Assembly (NCBI GenBank): GCA_017794945.1
Contig: CP051239.1
Location: 1,974,692 to 2,038,691 of the forward strand
Direction of reading: 5' to 3'
DNA: 64,000 nt
From: Alcanivorax sp.
Lineage (GTDB): Bacteria > Pseudomonadota > Gammaproteobacteria > Pseudomonadales > Alcanivoracaceae
In this document: positions 8,694 through 20,879 of the stretch, in pieces
How the letters are laid out: each line of letters begins with the position of its first letter
Numbering within the stretch: the first letter of the stretch is position 1
Notes under the pieces: model-generated
Seen by the model: only the letters and a program-made list of their open reading frames with translations
Database searches by the model: none
What the model was told of the DNA's origin: nothing
Translations under genes and position numbers: made by a program

Positions 8694-9320
8694 TTAGTCC
8701 TTCAATTGAATCGGCAGGGTCTCCACGCCGTTGGCGGCCAGTTTGTCCTGGGCGCGGTGCAGCGTGTTGATGTTGTCATAGGGGCCGATCATCACCCGGT
8801 GCCAGGTGTCGCCGTTGTCCATGTCCACCGGTTGAATGCGCGCCTGGTAACCCTTGAGAATCAGTTCCGCGCGGCGCCGGTCCGCGTCTTTCTCGTTGCG
8901 GAAGCTGCCGGCCTGCAGCAGGAAGCGCTTGTCGTGGCGTCCGGCCACCGGCTTGTCGGCGGTCTTTTCGCCTTCGGCGGTGTCGCCGCCACCGCCAGGG
9001 CTGGTTTCCTGCTCGTCGCCTTCGCCCTTGGGCACGATGACTTCCATCTTCGGCAACACCGCGTAGAAGTCGAACTTGGGCTGATCGTCCTTGGCGGTGT
9101 CGTCACTGCCCTTTTCCTTGGGTCGCGGCTTGTCGGCCACGGTGCGGTCACCGCCGCCGGCGCGGCCCTGTTCCATCTGCACCTGGGCGAGGTGGAACAG
9201 GAACGCCACGAACAGGCCACCGATGACGCCGGTGAACAGCCAGACCCAGCCGGGCACCTGACGCGACTGTTTTTTCGAGCCGCCGCGACTGGCGCCACGG
9301 CGCGGGGTGTTCTTCGCCAT
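8694..9320 (-). CDS. SPOR-domain membrane protein (FtsN-like)
   Basis: This 208-residue protein has a basic cytoplasmic N-terminus, one membrane span at about residues 24-42 (GWVWLFTGVIGGLFVAFLF), a charged low-complexity periplasmic linker, and a C-terminal SPOR domain (about residues 130-205; FLLQAGSFRNEKDADRRRAEL then WHRVMIGPYDN). SPOR domains bind denuded peptidoglycan at the division septum. The layout and the position between argS and hslV match the FtsN-like protein of Pseudomonas. The start overlaps the argS stop as TAATG. Confidence 0.88.
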   Translation of the reverse strand: MAKNTPRRGASRGGSKKQSRQVPGWVWLFTGVIGGLFVAFLFHLAQVQMEQGRAGGGDRTVADKPRPKEKGSDDTAKDDQPKFDFYAVLPKMEVIVPKGEGDEQETSPGGGGDTAEGEKTADKPVAGRHDKRFLLQAGSFRNEKDADRRRAELILKGYQARIQPVDMDNGDTWHRVMIGPYDNINTLHRAQDKLAANGVETLPIQLKD

Positions 9321-11086
9321 TACATACGCTCCAGGGGAGTCAGGCCCAACAGCGCCAGGCCCCGTGACAGGGTGCGCGCGGTCAGCGCCGCCAGCTTCAG
9401 GCGGCTGGCGCGGATCGCCGGGTCGTCCACGGCGAGAATCGGGCAGTGTTCATAGAAGGCGGAAAACAGGCCGGCGAGGTCGTACAGGTAGGCGCACAGG
9501 AAATGCGGCTGGCCCTTGTCGGCCACCTGGCCAATCATTTCGCCGAACTGCACCAGCCGGGCGGCCAGCGCCTGCTCCGCGTCGTGCTCCAGCTGAAAGT
9601 CGCCGCTCACCTGGGTCTGCACCTGGTCCAGCGCCAGCCCGGCCTTGCGGAACACGCTCACCACCCGGGTGTAGGCGTACAGCAAATAAGGCGCGGTGTT
9701 GCCCTCGAAGCTGAGCATCTGATTGAAGTCGAAGATGTAATCGCTGCTGCGGTTCTTGCTCAGGTCCGCGTACTTCACCGCGCCGATGCCCACCGCGCGG
9801 GCGATGCCGCGCAGCTCGCCGTCTTCCAGGTCCGCGTTCTTCGAGCGTACCAGGTCGTAGGCGCGTTGCTCCGCTTCGTCGAGCAGGTCGATCAGTTTGA
9901 CGGTGCCGCCGTCGCGGGTTTTGAACGGCCGCCCGTCCGGCCCGTTCATGGTGCCGAAGCCCATGTGCGCCAGGTCCACGCCTTCGCCGACGAAGCCGGC
10001 GCGCCGGGCGACGGTGAAGATCTGCTGGAAATGCAGCGCCTGGCGCTGATCGACGAAATACAGAATGCGGTCGGCGCCCAGGGCGCCGGCGCGGTAGCGC
10101 AGCGCCGCCAGATCGGTGGTGGCGTAAAGATAGCCGCCGTCCGCCTTGCGCACGATCACCGGCAGCGGGTCGCCGTCCTTGTTTTTGAACTCGTCCAGGA
10201 ACACGCACTGGGCGCCCTGGTCCTCGGTGAGCAGGCCGGCCTTGTCGAGGTCGGCGACCACCCGGGACAGGTCGTCGTTGTAGGCGCTTTCGCCGCGCAC
10301 GTCATCCGGGCCCAGGGTCACGCCCAGGCGGCGGTAGACCGCGTCGCAGTGGCTCAGCGACACCTGGTTGAACTCGCGCCACAGGGACAGGCAGTAATCG
10401 TCGCCGGATTGCAGCTTCACCACCAGCGCCCGGGCCCGGTCGGCGAATTCCGGCGACTCGTCGAAGCGCTGCTTGGCGGCGCGGTAGAAATTCTCCAGGT
10501 CGCCCAGTTCCCGGTTGAGCTGTTCGCCGCTTTCCTGGTCTTTCTGTTCTTCCAGGTAGGCGAGCAGCATGCCGAACTGGGTGCCCCAGTCGCCGACGTG
10601 ATTCTGCGGCACCACCTTATGGCCCAGGAAGGAAAGCGTGCGCACCACGGCGTCGCCGATGATGGTGGAGCGCAGGTGGCCCACATGCATTTCCTTGGCC
10701 AGGTTCGGCGAGGAATAGTCCACCACCACGGTCTGGGCGCGCTCCGGGCGCGGCACCGCCAGGTAAGGATCGTTGAGCGCCGCTTCCAGCTGGCTGTTCA
10801 GCCACTGGGCCGCCTGAAAGAAGTTGATAAAGCCGGGGCCGGCGATCTCCACCTTGGCCACCGCCGGGTCGTCGGGCAGCGCCTCGATCAGGGATTGGGC
10901 CAGGTCGCGGGGCTTGAGCCCGGCGGGCTTGGCCAGCATCAGGGCGATGTTGGTGGCGAAGTCGCCGTGGCTTTTGTCCTTGGTGCGATCAATCTGCACC
11001 GGGGGGCGGGCGTCGCCGGGCAGGGTGCCGTTCTCGCGAAGGGTGTCCAGAGCGGTTTCGATCAGGGCGACAAGACGGTCTTTCAT
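9320..11086 (-). CDS. argS: Arginyl-tRNA synthetase
   Basis: ArgS charges tRNA-Arg with arginine. The 588 residues are a little longer than the E. coli enzyme. The class I signature is [16 protein letters not shown], with HVGH as the HIGH motif. The N-terminal Add1 domain and a C-terminal helical anticodon-binding domain ending in the conserved GLTPLERM are present. [20 protein letters not shown] is the ArgRS-specific region replacing KMSKS. GGAAG precedes the ATG. It couples to the SPOR gene downstream, and priA lies just upstream on the same strand. Confidence 0.98.
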   Translation of the reverse strand: MKDRLVALIETALDTLRENGTLPGDARPPVQIDRTKDKSHGDFATNIALMLAKPAGLKPRDLAQSLIEALPDDPAVAKVEIAGPGFINFFQAAQWLNSQLEAALNDPYLAVPRPERAQTVVVDYSSPNLAKEMHVGHLRSTIIGDAVVRTLSFLGHKVVPQNHVGDWGTQFGMLLAYLEEQKDQESGEQLNRELGDLENFYRAAKQRFDESPEFADRARALVVKLQSGDDYCLSLWREFNQVSLSHCDAVYRRLGVTLGPDDVRGESAYNDDLSRVVADLDKAGLLTEDQGAQCVFLDEFKNKDGDPLPVIVRKADGGYLYATTDLAALRYRAGALGADRILYFVDQRQALHFQQIFTVARRAGFVGEGVDLAHMGFGTMNGPDGRPFKTRDGGTVKLIDLLDEAEQRAYDLVRSKNADLEDGELRGIARAVGIGAVKYADLSKNRSSDYIFDFNQMLSFEGNTAPYLLYAYTRVVSVFRKAGLALDQVQTQVSGDFQLEHDAEQALAARLVQFGEMIGQVADKGQPHFLCAYLYDLAGLFSAFYEHCPILAVDDPAIRASRLKLAALTARTLSRGLALLGLTPLERM

Positions 11087-11168
11087 GGTCTTCCGGGGCC
11101 GTTACGTGGACCGGCGATTGTACGTGAAACGAAAACGGAATTCCGCCCTTCGGCGGGCAAAGATCGCT

Positions 11169-13370
11169 TTAGAGCAGGTCGATCGGGTCCACGTCCAGGT
11201 GCCAGCGGCAGCGGCGCCCGGAGGGCAGGCCGCGGGCGTGTTCCATCAGCGCGTCCAGAAGGCCGTGCAGGGCCGGGCGCTGGTCGCTTTGCAGCAGCAA
11301 CTGGGCGCGGTAGCGGCCGGCGCGCTTCTCCATCGGCGCCGGCACCGGCCCCAGCACGTGGACGTTGTCCAGCGCCGGCAGCCCGGCGGCGCACTCGTCC
11401 AGGAAGGTGAGCGCCTGGGCCATGGTCATCGCCTCGCAGCGCAGCAGGGCGAGGTGGCCGAACGGCGGCCAGCCGGCGCCGCGCCGTTCTTCCAGCAGAG
11501 TATTGGCGAGCGCCTGGTAGTCGCCGGCGGCGGCCAGCTGTACCAGGTTGTGGTCGGTGTGGCGGCTCTGCATCAGCACCCGCCCGGGGCGGTCCTGGCG
11601 GCCGCTGCGGCCGGCCACCTGCAGCAGTAGCTGGGCGGCCTGCTCCGGACCGCGAAAGTCGGCGCTCAGGAAGCCGGCGTCCATATTGGTGATCACCGCC
11701 AGGCTCAGCCGCGGGAAATGGTGGCCCTTGGCGAGCATCTGCGTGCCCACCAGCACCGCCGGCTCGCCTTTTTGTATCTGCGCCAGTTTGGCGTCCAGGC
11801 TGCCTTTGCGGCGGGTGGTGTCGCGGTCGATGCGTACCACCGGCGCGCCGCCTTTGACCTGCTCGCACTCCTTTTCCAGCAGCGCTTCCAGTTTTTCGGT
11901 GCCGGCGCCGGCATCGGTGAGGTTGGTGGAGCCGCAGCCGCCGCACCGCCGCGGCACCCGGTGCTGGTGGCCGCAATGGTGGCAGCGCAATTGCTGTTCG
12001 CTGCGGTGCCAGGTCATCAGGCTGTCGCAGCGGGGGCATTCGTCCTGCCAGCCGCAGTCCCGGCACAGGATCACCGGGGCGAAGCCGCGCCGGTTGAGAA
12101 ACACCAGCGCCTGCTCACCGCGCGCCAGGGTGTCGCGGATCGCTTTCAGGGCGCTGGGCAGCAATGGCCGGTCCGGTGTGGTGTCGCGGGCGTCGAGCAA
12201 CTCGATGGGCGGCGCCCCCGCGTCCCCGGCGCGGCGTGTCAGGCGCAGCCAGTGATAGCGGCCGGTGCGGGCCAGGTGCAGAGTCTCCAGGGCCGGGGTG
12301 GCGCTGCCGTGCACCACCGGTACCGCCAATTGCTGCGCGCGCCAGGTGGCCAGATCCCGGGCGTGGTAGCGGAAGCCGTCCTGCTGTTTCAGGGAGGCGT
12401 CGTGGGTTTCATCGACGATGATCAGCCCGGGACGGGCGAGCGGCGTGAACACCGCCGAGCGGGTGCCAATAATAATGCGCGCCCGGCCGTCGCGGGCGGC
12501 CACCCAGGCGTCCAGGCGCTCGCGGTCGGTCAGTCCGGAATGCAGCACCGTCACCGGCACCGCGAAGCGCTGCCGGAAGCGGCGCAGGGTTTGCGGCGTC
12601 AGGCCGATTTCCGGCACCAGCATCAGCACCTGTTTGCCGGCGGCCAGCACCGGCGCCATGGCCTGCAGGTAGACCTCGGTTTTGCCGCTGCCGGTGACGC
12701 CGTCGAGCAGAAAGGGCTGGAAGCCCTCGGCGTCGACGATGGCGTGGATGGCGGCGCGCTGTTCCGGGTTGGCGGCCAGGGCCGGCTCGGCGAGCACCTC
12801 GGCGGGGGTGCCGGCGGCCTCCGGTTGCAGCTCCACCCGTTCCACCCACGCCTTGTCGCGCAGGGCCTGCAGAGCCGATTTGGAGACCGACAGGGCCTCC
12901 AGCATCGCCGGGGTCAGGCCGTCCGGGTGTTCCTTTAATACGGTGAGGGCCTGCAACTGTCGGGGTGCCCGGGTCAGGCGGTCGTCGCTGACATGGTGGC
13001 CGCGGTCGGTGAGCCGCCAGCGCACTTCGCCGCCGGCCAGGGCCGGCTGGCCCTGGCGCAGCAGGGCCGGCAGCACGAACCCCAACACCTCGCCGAGCGG
13101 GTGGTGGTAGTAGCGGGCGGCGCGCTCGCAAAGGGTGTAGAGCGCCTCGTCGATGACCGCTTCCTGGTCGAGGACATGTTGCACGTTCTTGAGTTTGGCG
13201 AACTGGCTGGGCTGGTGGCCGTGGACCAGCCCCACCAGGGTGCGGCGGCCGAACGGCACCTGCACGCGGGCGCCGCGGGGGGGCGTCGGCGAGCCCGCCG
13301 GCAGGCGATAGTCGAAGCATCCCGGCAGGGGCACCGGCAGGGCGACCTGTATGATGGACTCAGAAGGCAC
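11169..13370 (-). CDS. priA: Primosomal protein N' (replication restart helicase PriA)
   Basis: PriA recognises stalled replication forks and reloads the replisome. The 733 residues match the family. The N-terminal DNA-binding domain (residues 1-110) is followed by Walker A GVTGSGKTEVYLQ and the DEAH-type box DETHDASLKQQ. Eight zinc-binding cysteines follow in CRDCGWQDECPRCD and CHHCG...RRCGGCGS. The C-terminal helicase motif is QVAGRSGRQDRPGRV. The start is GTG with a GGAA-type site upstream. It is divergent from rpmE, as in Pseudomonas. Confidence 0.97.
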   Translation of the reverse strand: MPSESIIQVALPVPLPGCFDYRLPAGSPTPPRGARVQVPFGRRTLVGLVHGHQPSQFAKLKNVQHVLDQEAVIDEALYTLCERAARYYHHPLGEVLGFVLPALLRQGQPALAGGEVRWRLTDRGHHVSDDRLTRAPRQLQALTVLKEHPDGLTPAMLEALSVSKSALQALRDKAWVERVELQPEAAGTPAEVLAEPALAANPEQRAAIHAIVDAEGFQPFLLDGVTGSGKTEVYLQAMAPVLAAGKQVLMLVPEIGLTPQTLRRFRQRFAVPVTVLHSGLTDRERLDAWVAARDGRARIIIGTRSAVFTPLARPGLIIVDETHDASLKQQDGFRYHARDLATWRAQQLAVPVVHGSATPALETLHLARTGRYHWLRLTRRAGDAGAPPIELLDARDTTPDRPLLPSALKAIRDTLARGEQALVFLNRRGFAPVILCRDCGWQDECPRCDSLMTWHRSEQQLRCHHCGHQHRVPRRCGGCGSTNLTDAGAGTEKLEALLEKECEQVKGGAPVVRIDRDTTRRKGSLDAKLAQIQKGEPAVLVGTQMLAKGHHFPRLSLAVITNMDAGFLSADFRGPEQAAQLLLQVAGRSGRQDRPGRVLMQSRHTDHNLVQLAAAGDYQALANTLLEERRGAGWPPFGHLALLRCEAMTMAQALTFLDECAAGLPALDNVHVLGPVPAPMEKRAGRYRAQLLLQSDQRPALHGLLDALMEHARGLPSGRRCRWHLDVDPIDLL

Positions 13371-13511
13371 GGAAGGTTCCGGTTTATCTCTTGCGCATCG
13401 GTGTCAAGCTGTTATGATTCGCGCTCACTTTTGCCCGGCGCAAGCAAGTGTGGTGCCCGACAGAGCGCTTCTGGCGCAGGTTCGGGTGGCGACACCTGAA
13501 GGAGCTTTGCT

Positions 13512-13733
13512 ATGAAATCAGAGATTCATCCCGATTACCAGGACGTGTCCATTACCTGCAGCTGCGGGAATGTGATCGAAACCCGTTCCACTCGTGGCGG
13601 CTCTTTCGAGGTGGACGTGTGCTCCCAGTGCCATCCGTTCTACACCGGCAAGCAGAAGCAGGCCGAGAGCGGTGGCCAGGTCGACAAGTTCAAACAACGT
13701 TTCGGCGTGATCAGCTCAGGCAAGAAAAAGTAA
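13512..13733 (+). CDS. rpmE: 50S ribosomal protein L31 (zinc-binding form)
   Basis: L31 is a small protein of the large ribosomal subunit at the subunit bridge. The 73 residues start [20 protein letters not shown] and contain the Cys pairs CSC and CSQC that bind zinc, marking the C+ form. FYTGKQKQ and VDKFKQRFG are conserved. AAGGAG stands 8 bases before the ATG, and a strong intrinsic terminator follows. It is monocistronic and divergent from priA. The zinc-free paralogue is not in this window. Confidence 0.97.
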   Translation: MKSEIHPDYQDVSITCSCGNVIETRSTRGGSFEVDVCSQCHPFYTGKQKQAESGGQVDKFKQRFGVISSGKKK

Positions 13734-13761
13734 GCGAGTCTGCTTCCACTGTTTCTTGCCT

Positions 13762-13791
13762 GCAAAAAGCACCCGCCAGGGTGCTTTTTGC
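13762..13791 (+). terminator. Intrinsic terminator after rpmE
   Basis: An AAAAAGCACCC arm, loop GCCA and the inverse GGGTGCTTTTT form an 11-bp perfect hairpin ending in a T-run, 30 bases after the rpmE stop. Confidence 0.92.
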
Positions 13792-13862
13792 GTTCGGAAT
13801 CACGCATCATACTTTTATCAGCCTAGACTGGCTTTGTCCCAGAGCGGGAAGCGGAGACCACC

Positions 13863-15137
13863 ATGTCCGAGGATTTAAAAAAGGCGGCCCTGGAATATCA
13901 CGCCAAACCGCGTCCGGGGAAGATCAGCGTTGAGGTGACCAAGCCGGCCAAGACCAGCCGCGACCTCAGCCTGGCTTACAGCCCCGGCGTGGCGGAGCCC
14001 GTGCGTGAAATCGCCCGGGAACCGGAACTGGCCTATCGTTTCACCTCCAAGGGCAACCTGGTGGCGGTGATCAGCGACGGTACCGCGATTCTCGGCCTGG
14101 GCAACCTGGGCGCGCTGGCGTCCAAGCCGGTGATGGAAGGCAAGGGTATCCTGTTCAAGCTGTTCGCCGGCATCGACGTGTTCGATATCGAAGTGGACGC
14201 CGAGGATCCGCAGGCCTTCATCGACACCGTGGTGCGCATTCACCGCACCTTCGGCGGCATCAATCTGGAAGACATCCGCGCACCGGAATGCTTCGAGATC
14301 GAACGCGTGCTCAAGGAGCTCTGCGATGTGCCGGTGTTCCACGATGACCAGCACGGCACCGCCATCGTGGTGGGCGCGGGTCTGCTCAACGCGCTGGAAA
14401 TCCAGAAAAAGCGCATCCAGGACATCAAAGTGGTGTGCGTGGGCGCCGGTGCCGCCGGCGTGGCGTCCGTGCGGCTGCTGATCGAGATGGGCGCGCGCAA
14501 GGAAAACATCCTGGTGCTCGACCGTAAGGGCGTGATTCACAGCCGCCGCGACGATCTCAACCAGTACAAGGCGGCGCTCGCCAACGATACCGACAAGCGC
14601 ACCCTGGACGACGCGGTGGAAGGCGCCGACGTGTTCATCGGCGTGTCCGGTCCGGACATGCTTACGCCGGAGATGGTTAAGAAGATGGCCGATAAGCCGA
14701 TCATCTTCGCGCTCGCCAACCCGGACCCGGAAATCCGTCCGGAGGTGGCCAAGTCGGTCCGTTCCGACGCCATCATCGCCACCGGCCGTTCGGACTACCC
14801 GAACCAGGTGAACAATGTGCTGTGTTTCCCGTACATGTTCCGCGGTGCTCTGGACGTGCGCTCCACCTCGATCAACGAGGAGATGAAGCTGGCGGCGGTG
14901 CACGCCATCGCCGAGCTGGTGCGCGAAGCGCCGCCCAAGGAAGTACTGGACGCTTACGGCGGCGAGCCGCTCAACTTCGGGCCGGAATACATTATTCCCA
15001 AGCCCAATGATCCGCGCCTGCTGGGCCGGGTGTCGGCGGCGGTGGCCAACGCGGCGGTGGAATCCGGCGTGGCCCGCAAGGGTTACCCGTCCCACTACCC
15101 GCTCAATTCGCTCGACGAGATCTTCCCCGAGCTGTAA
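13863..15137 (+). CDS. Malic enzyme (short form, no phosphotransacetylase domain)
   Basis: Malic enzyme decarboxylates malate to pyruvate with reduction of NAD(P). At 424 residues it is the short bacterial form; the MaeB-type C-terminal PTA-like domain is absent. [15 protein letters not shown], the lysine/metal region [27 protein letters not shown] and the Rossmann loop [14 protein letters not shown] are visible. Cofactor preference cannot be settled by eye. It follows the rpmE terminator and ends in its own terminator, so it is a single-gene unit. Confidence 0.93.
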   Translation: MSEDLKKAALEYHAKPRPGKISVEVTKPAKTSRDLSLAYSPGVAEPVREIAREPELAYRFTSKGNLVAVISDGTAILGLGNLGALASKPVMEGKGILFKLFAGIDVFDIEVDAEDPQAFIDTVVRIHRTFGGINLEDIRAPECFEIERVLKELCDVPVFHDDQHGTAIVVGAGLLNALEIQKKRIQDIKVVCVGAGAAGVASVRLLIEMGARKENILVLDRKGVIHSRRDDLNQYKAALANDTDKRTLDDAVEGADVFIGVSGPDMLTPEMVKKMADKPIIFALANPDPEIRPEVAKSVRSDAIIATGRSDYPNQVNNVLCFPYMFRGALDVRSTSINEEMKLAAVHAIAELVREAPPKEVLDAYGGEPLNFGPEYIIPKPNDPRLLGRVSAAVANAAVESGVARKGYPSHYPLNSLDEIFPEL

Positions 15138-15164
15138 AGCGGACCGCTCGCTAAGCGCCAATCG

Positions 15165-15193
15165 AAAAGGGCCGGCATTGCCGGCCTTTTTTT
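15165..15193 (+). terminator. Intrinsic terminator after malic enzyme
   Basis: GGCCGGC, loop ATT and GCCGGCC form a 7-bp GC stem flanked by an A-run and a long T-run, 30 bases past the malic enzyme stop. The flanking A-run could let it also serve the convergent ponA gene. Confidence 0.9.
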
Positions 15194-15234
15194 ATGCTTC
15201 TGTGGCAGCGGCCCCCGCTGGAGGGCGCCGCCGC

Positions 15235-17769
15235 CTAGAAGATCTGTTCCGGCGAGCGGCCGTCGCCGCTGTGGGGTGCTTCCAGCTCCGGCACATTGTC
15301 CTCGCGGAAGTACTCGAAAATCGCGGCTTCGTTCTCCGGGCGGGCCTGCAGGCCGCTGTCCGGGTCAATGCGCACCGACACCACGCCCGGCGGTTGCGGC
15401 GGCTGGATCTCTTCGACGCCGTCCAGGGCCACGCCCATGTAGTCGATCCAGGTAGGCAGGGCGGCGCGGCCGCCGTATTCGCCGTTGCCCAGCGACGCCG
15501 GGTTGTCGAAACCCACCCAGACGGTGGCCACCAGCGCCGGGGAGTAACCGGAGAACCAGGCGTCCACCTGGTCGTTGGTGGTGCCGGTCTTGCCGGCCAG
15601 GTCCGAGCGGCCCAGCCGGCGGGCGTCCCGGCCGGTGCCGCGTTTGACCACGTCCTGCAGAATCGAGTCCATCAGCCAGGCGGTATTCTCGTCGATGACC
15701 CGGGGCGCCATGGTGGGCGGCGGCTGGATCGCCTTGCCGTCGTCATCGGTCTCCGGTCGCGGCGCGTCGCCGCCCCCGCTGACCACCGCGCAGGGCACTT
15801 CGCAGCGTTCCACCCGCGGGGCCTTCCAGAGAACCTTGCCGTTCTTATCCTCAATGCGTTCGATGAACCAGGGGTCCACCCGGTAGCCGCCGTTGGCGAA
15901 CACCGAGTAGGCGCGGGCGATCTCCAGCGGTGTCACCGAGGCGCTGCCCAGTGCCAGCGACAGGTCCCGTTGGAAGCGTTTGGTGGGCAACCCGAACCGG
16001 TCCAGGGTGTTCATCGCCTGGCTGATGCCGACCTGGCGCAGGATGCGGATCGACACCAGGTTAAGCGAACGGTAGAGCGCTTCGCGCAGCCGGGTCGGGC
16101 CGTAGAAGCGGTCGCTGGCGCCGGTCGGGCGCCAGGCGTCCTTCAGGTTCTCGTCGTCGAACACCAGGGGGGCGTCGTTGATGATGGTGGCCGGGGTAAA
16201 GCCGCTCTCCAGGGCCGCGGTGTAGATGAAGGGTTTGAACACCGAGCCGGCCTGGCGGCGGGCCTGCAACGCGCGGTTGAATTTGGACGCATAAAAACTG
16301 TAGCCGCCCTGCATCGCTTCCACGGCGCCGGTGTCCGGGTTCAGAGAGATCAGGGCGGACTGCGCCACCGGCAACTGCGCCAGACGCCAGCTGGCGTTGT
16401 CCTCGCCGCCGCCGTCCGGGCGCACATAGATCACGTCGCCGGGGGCCAGCACGTCGGCGGCGCTTTGCGGCGCCTCACCCACGTAGCCTTTATTGAGAGC
16501 CGGCCGCGCCCAGCGGATGGCATCCCAGTCCAGCACCACCTGCTTGCCGTCACGCAGCAGTGCCGCCGCCTGGCGATCCCGCACGGCGGTCACCGCGGCG
16601 GTGCGCAGCGGGCCGAAGTCGGCCTGATCCTTGAATTGTTCCACCCAGACGGCCAGATCGTCGTCGAGTTCGTCGAGCAGATCCGGTTCTTTTTCCTGGG
16701 CCATTTCCGGTTCCGGCTGATCGGAGTCGGGGGCGGCCTCGGTGTCCCGCTCCGCGGGCCAGCCCAGCTCCGGCAGATCGTCGGTGTCGATGCGGGCTAG
16801 CGGGCCACGCCAGCCGTGCCGTTCGTCGTAGGCGTGCAGGCCCTGGCGCAGGGCGGTGACGGCGGCGTTCTGACGCTTGCTGTTCAGGGTGGTGATGATG
16901 CGCAGGCCCTCGGTGTACAGGTCCGGCTCGACCAGATCCTCCGCCAGCACCCGGGCGACCTCGCCCATGTAGGCGCCTTCCACCTCCGGCCGGGCGGCGT
17001 GGTAGCGGGCGGTGACGGGCGCGGCCTGGGCCTGTTCCCGTTGCTCGCTGTCGATGGCGCCGGTTTCCTCCATGCGGAACAGAATCCAGTTACGCCGCTG
17101 GCGGGCCCGCTCCGGATTGGTGATCGGGTTATAGGCCGAGGGCGCTTTGGGCAGGCCGGCGATCATCGCCCATTGGGGCAGCGAGAGGTCCTTGATCGAT
17201 TTGCCGTAGTAGACCTGGGCGGCGGCTTCCGCGCCGTAGGCCCGGTGGCCCAGGTAAATCTTGTTGAGATACAACTCGAGAATCTCTTCCTTCTCGAGGA
17301 TCCGTTCGATCTGGATCGCCAGCACGATCTCGTTGAACTTGCGCAGGAAGCGCTGCTCCCGGTCGAGGAAGAAGTTGCGCGCCACCTGCATGGTGATGGT
17401 CGAGCCGCCGGAGCGGATCTCCTGATAGCGCAACAGCTCCACGGCGGCGCGCAGCAGGCCCTTGGGGTCGACCCCGGGGTGCTCGAAGAAGCGCTCGTCC
17501 TCGGCGGCCAGCACCGCCTGGATGAACGGCCCGGGCACCTCTTCATAGGTGATCGGCTCGCGGCGTTTCTCACCGTACTCGGCGATCAGTTTGTGATCGC
17601 TGGTGTAGATGCGAAGCGGGATCTGAAACTCCACCTCGCGGATCGCTCCGGCGGCGGGCAACTGAGGGGCGAGGTATAAGTAGCAGGCGGCGAGGACCAG
17701 AAGAGCGCCGCCGGCACCGGCCAGGGCGAGGAGAACGAGGGAGCGGATCCAGACGACGGTAGAGCGCAT
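15235..17769 (-). CDS. mrcA: Penicillin-binding protein 1A (bifunctional)
   Basis: PBP1A polymerises and cross-links peptidoglycan. The ATG at 17769 is chosen because a TATAAT box lies at 17828-17833, just where a longer frame would begin. It gives 844 residues with a membrane span at about residues 8-30. The GT51 domain has EDERFFEHPGVDPKG near residue 80, an OB-like acidic insert follows (about 340-400), and the transpeptidase domain carries SVFK, SLN and KTGTT. The gene is also known as ponA. It is divergent from pilM, as in Pseudomonas. Confidence 0.96.
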   Translation of the reverse strand: MRSTVVWIRSLVLLALAGAGGALLVLAACYLYLAPQLPAAGAIREVEFQIPLRIYTSDHKLIAEYGEKRREPITYEEVPGPFIQAVLAAEDERFFEHPGVDPKGLLRAAVELLRYQEIRSGGSTITMQVARNFFLDREQRFLRKFNEIVLAIQIERILEKEEILELYLNKIYLGHRAYGAEAAAQVYYGKSIKDLSLPQWAMIAGLPKAPSAYNPITNPERARQRRNWILFRMEETGAIDSEQREQAQAAPVTARYHAARPEVEGAYMGEVARVLAEDLVEPDLYTEGLRIITTLNSKRQNAAVTALRQGLHAYDERHGWRGPLARIDTDDLPELGWPAERDTEAAPDSDQPEPEMAQEKEPDLLDELDDDLAVWVEQFKDQADFGPLRTAAVTAVRDRQAAALLRDGKQVVLDWDAIRWARPALNKGYVGEAPQSAADVLAPGDVIYVRPDGGGEDNASWRLAQLPVAQSALISLNPDTGAVEAMQGGYSFYASKFNRALQARRQAGSVFKPFIYTAALESGFTPATIINDAPLVFDDENLKDAWRPTGASDRFYGPTRLREALYRSLNLVSIRILRQVGISQAMNTLDRFGLPTKRFQRDLSLALGSASVTPLEIARAYSVFANGGYRVDPWFIERIEDKNGKVLWKAPRVERCEVPCAVVSGGGDAPRPETDDDGKAIQPPPTMAPRVIDENTAWLMDSILQDVVKRGTGRDARRLGRSDLAGKTGTTNDQVDAWFSGYSPALVATVWVGFDNPASLGNGEYGGRAALPTWIDYMGVALDGVEEIQPPQPPGVVSVRIDPDSGLQARPENEAAIFEYFREDNVPELEAPHSGDGRSPEQIF

Positions 17770-17827
17770 AAAGTGGCAACGGCTGTGGCGATCAGAAGAA
17801 AGGGCTAGCAGACCCGTGAAGCAGGTC

Positions 17828-19623
<1,796 letters not shown>

Positions 19624-19627
<4 letters not shown>

Positions 19628-20310
19628 AAGCGTCCGAACTGAAGAACCTGGATGTGCGCGAGCTGATTGACGAGCTCAACAGCCTGGATTTCGAGAACGT
19701 CGGCGGCTGGCCGATGCCGGTCAAAATCGGCGCCGCGGTGCTGGTGTTCGGTTTCGTCCTCGGGTTGGGCTATTTTCTGAGCATCAAGGATCTCAACAGC
19801 CGCCACGAGCAGCTGCAGCGCGAGGAAGTCACGCTGCTGGAAAGCTTTGAGCAGAAGGCGTTCCGTGCCCACAACCTGGACCAGTACCGCCAGCAACTGG
19901 TGGAGCTGGAAGCCAGCTTCGAGACCCTCAAAAGCCAGTTGCCCAAGGATACCGAGGTGCCCGGTCTGCTCGAGGACATCACCCATACCGGTCTCGGCAG
20001 TGGCCTGGAATTCGAAACCATTGCCCTGAAGGACGAAATCGAGAAGGAGTTCTACGCGGAGTTGCCCATTGATATCCAGGTGACCGGCGATTACCACGGT
20101 TTCGGCGCTTTCGTGTCCGGTGTGGCCGCGTTGCCGCGCATCGTTACCCTGCATGATTTCAAGATCGTGCCGGTCAAGGAAGAAGCCGGATCGCGGGGCA
20201 TGCTGGACATGTCGATCACCGCCAAGACCTACCGTTACGCCGGGGGCGATGATGACGGTGGCGGTCAGGGTACGGAGAAGAATAACCGGGCCAAAGGCGG
20301 CCGGTCTTGA
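19624..20310 (+). CDS. pilO: Type IV pilus assembly protein PilO
   Basis: PilO pairs with PilN in the periplasm to align the pilus motor with the secretin. The 228 residues have a cytoplasmic start with LNSLDFENVGGWP, one membrane helix (about residues 37-56), a coiled coil (60-110) and a C-terminal ferredoxin-like domain containing IDIQVTGDYHGFGAFVSGVA. The C-terminus adds a Gly- and Lys-rich tail. It overlaps pilN by 4 bp; pilP begins 11 bases after its stop. Confidence 0.97.
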
Positions 20311-20321
20311 GGGGAACGAAC

Positions 20322-20858
20322 ATGAATGGACGTAAATCCATTGCGTACGGATTGGTGCTGGTGGCGGCCGCCGCGCTGCTGCAAGGCTGCGGTTCCGGTG
20401 CCGGCATCAATGAGCTGGACGCGCGGATGACGGAGATCAAGGCGCGCCCGAGGGGTCGGATCGAGCCGCCGCCGGAGTTCAAGCCCATCGCCACCTACAC
20501 CTATGCGGCGCATAAGCTGCGGGCGCCGTTTTCGCGGCCGGTGGACGAGAAGCTGCTGGAGGTGCCGGAAGGGCGCCCGGTGGAGCCGGATCTGAGCCGG
20601 CCCAAGCAATACCTGGAGGGCTTCAGCCTGGACGCGCTGGCCATGGTGGGCACCATCACCAAACCCGGCAATCCGCTGGAAGCTCTGATCGAAGACCCCA
20701 CCGGCTCGGTGACCCGGGTACGGGTGGGAAGCTATATGGGTAGGAACTTCGGACGCGTGGTGGAAGTGTCCAGCGACCAGATCGCGCTGGTCGAGATCGT
20801 CCCGGATGGACAGGACGGCTGGGTGGAACGCTCCCGAAACATTTCGCTTGCTGAATAA
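20322..20858 (+). CDS. pilP: Type IV pilus lipoprotein PilP
   Basis: PilP is the inner-membrane lipoprotein that connects PilNO to the PilQ secretin. The ATG at 20322 is chosen because GAGGGGAA lies 5 bases upstream, across the pilO stop. The 178 residues have a signal with lipobox LLQGC (Cys23), a disordered linker and a C-terminal beta domain containing SLDALAMVGTI, typical of PilP. It lies between pilO and pilQ. Confidence 0.95.
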   Translation: MNGRKSIAYGLVLVAAAALLQGCGSGAGINELDARMTEIKARPRGRIEPPPEFKPIATYTYAAHKLRAPFSRPVDEKLLEVPEGRPVEPDLSRPKQYLEGFSLDALAMVGTITKPGNPLEALIEDPTGSVTRVRVGSYMGRNFGRVVEVSSDQIALVEIVPDGQDGWVERSRNISLAE

Positions 20859-20879
20859 CCGCTGCTGGGGATGCCAGTT

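Noticed and set aside
9446..11410. Long open frame antisense to argS (654 codons)
   Set aside because: It mirrors argS in a GC-rich genome, is rich in His, Gln and Val without domain motifs, and has no ribosome site; argS is unambiguous.
15007..16800. Open frame of 597 codons antisense to mrcA
   Set aside because: Crosses the malic enzyme end and its terminator, and opposes PBP1A with all its active-site motifs.
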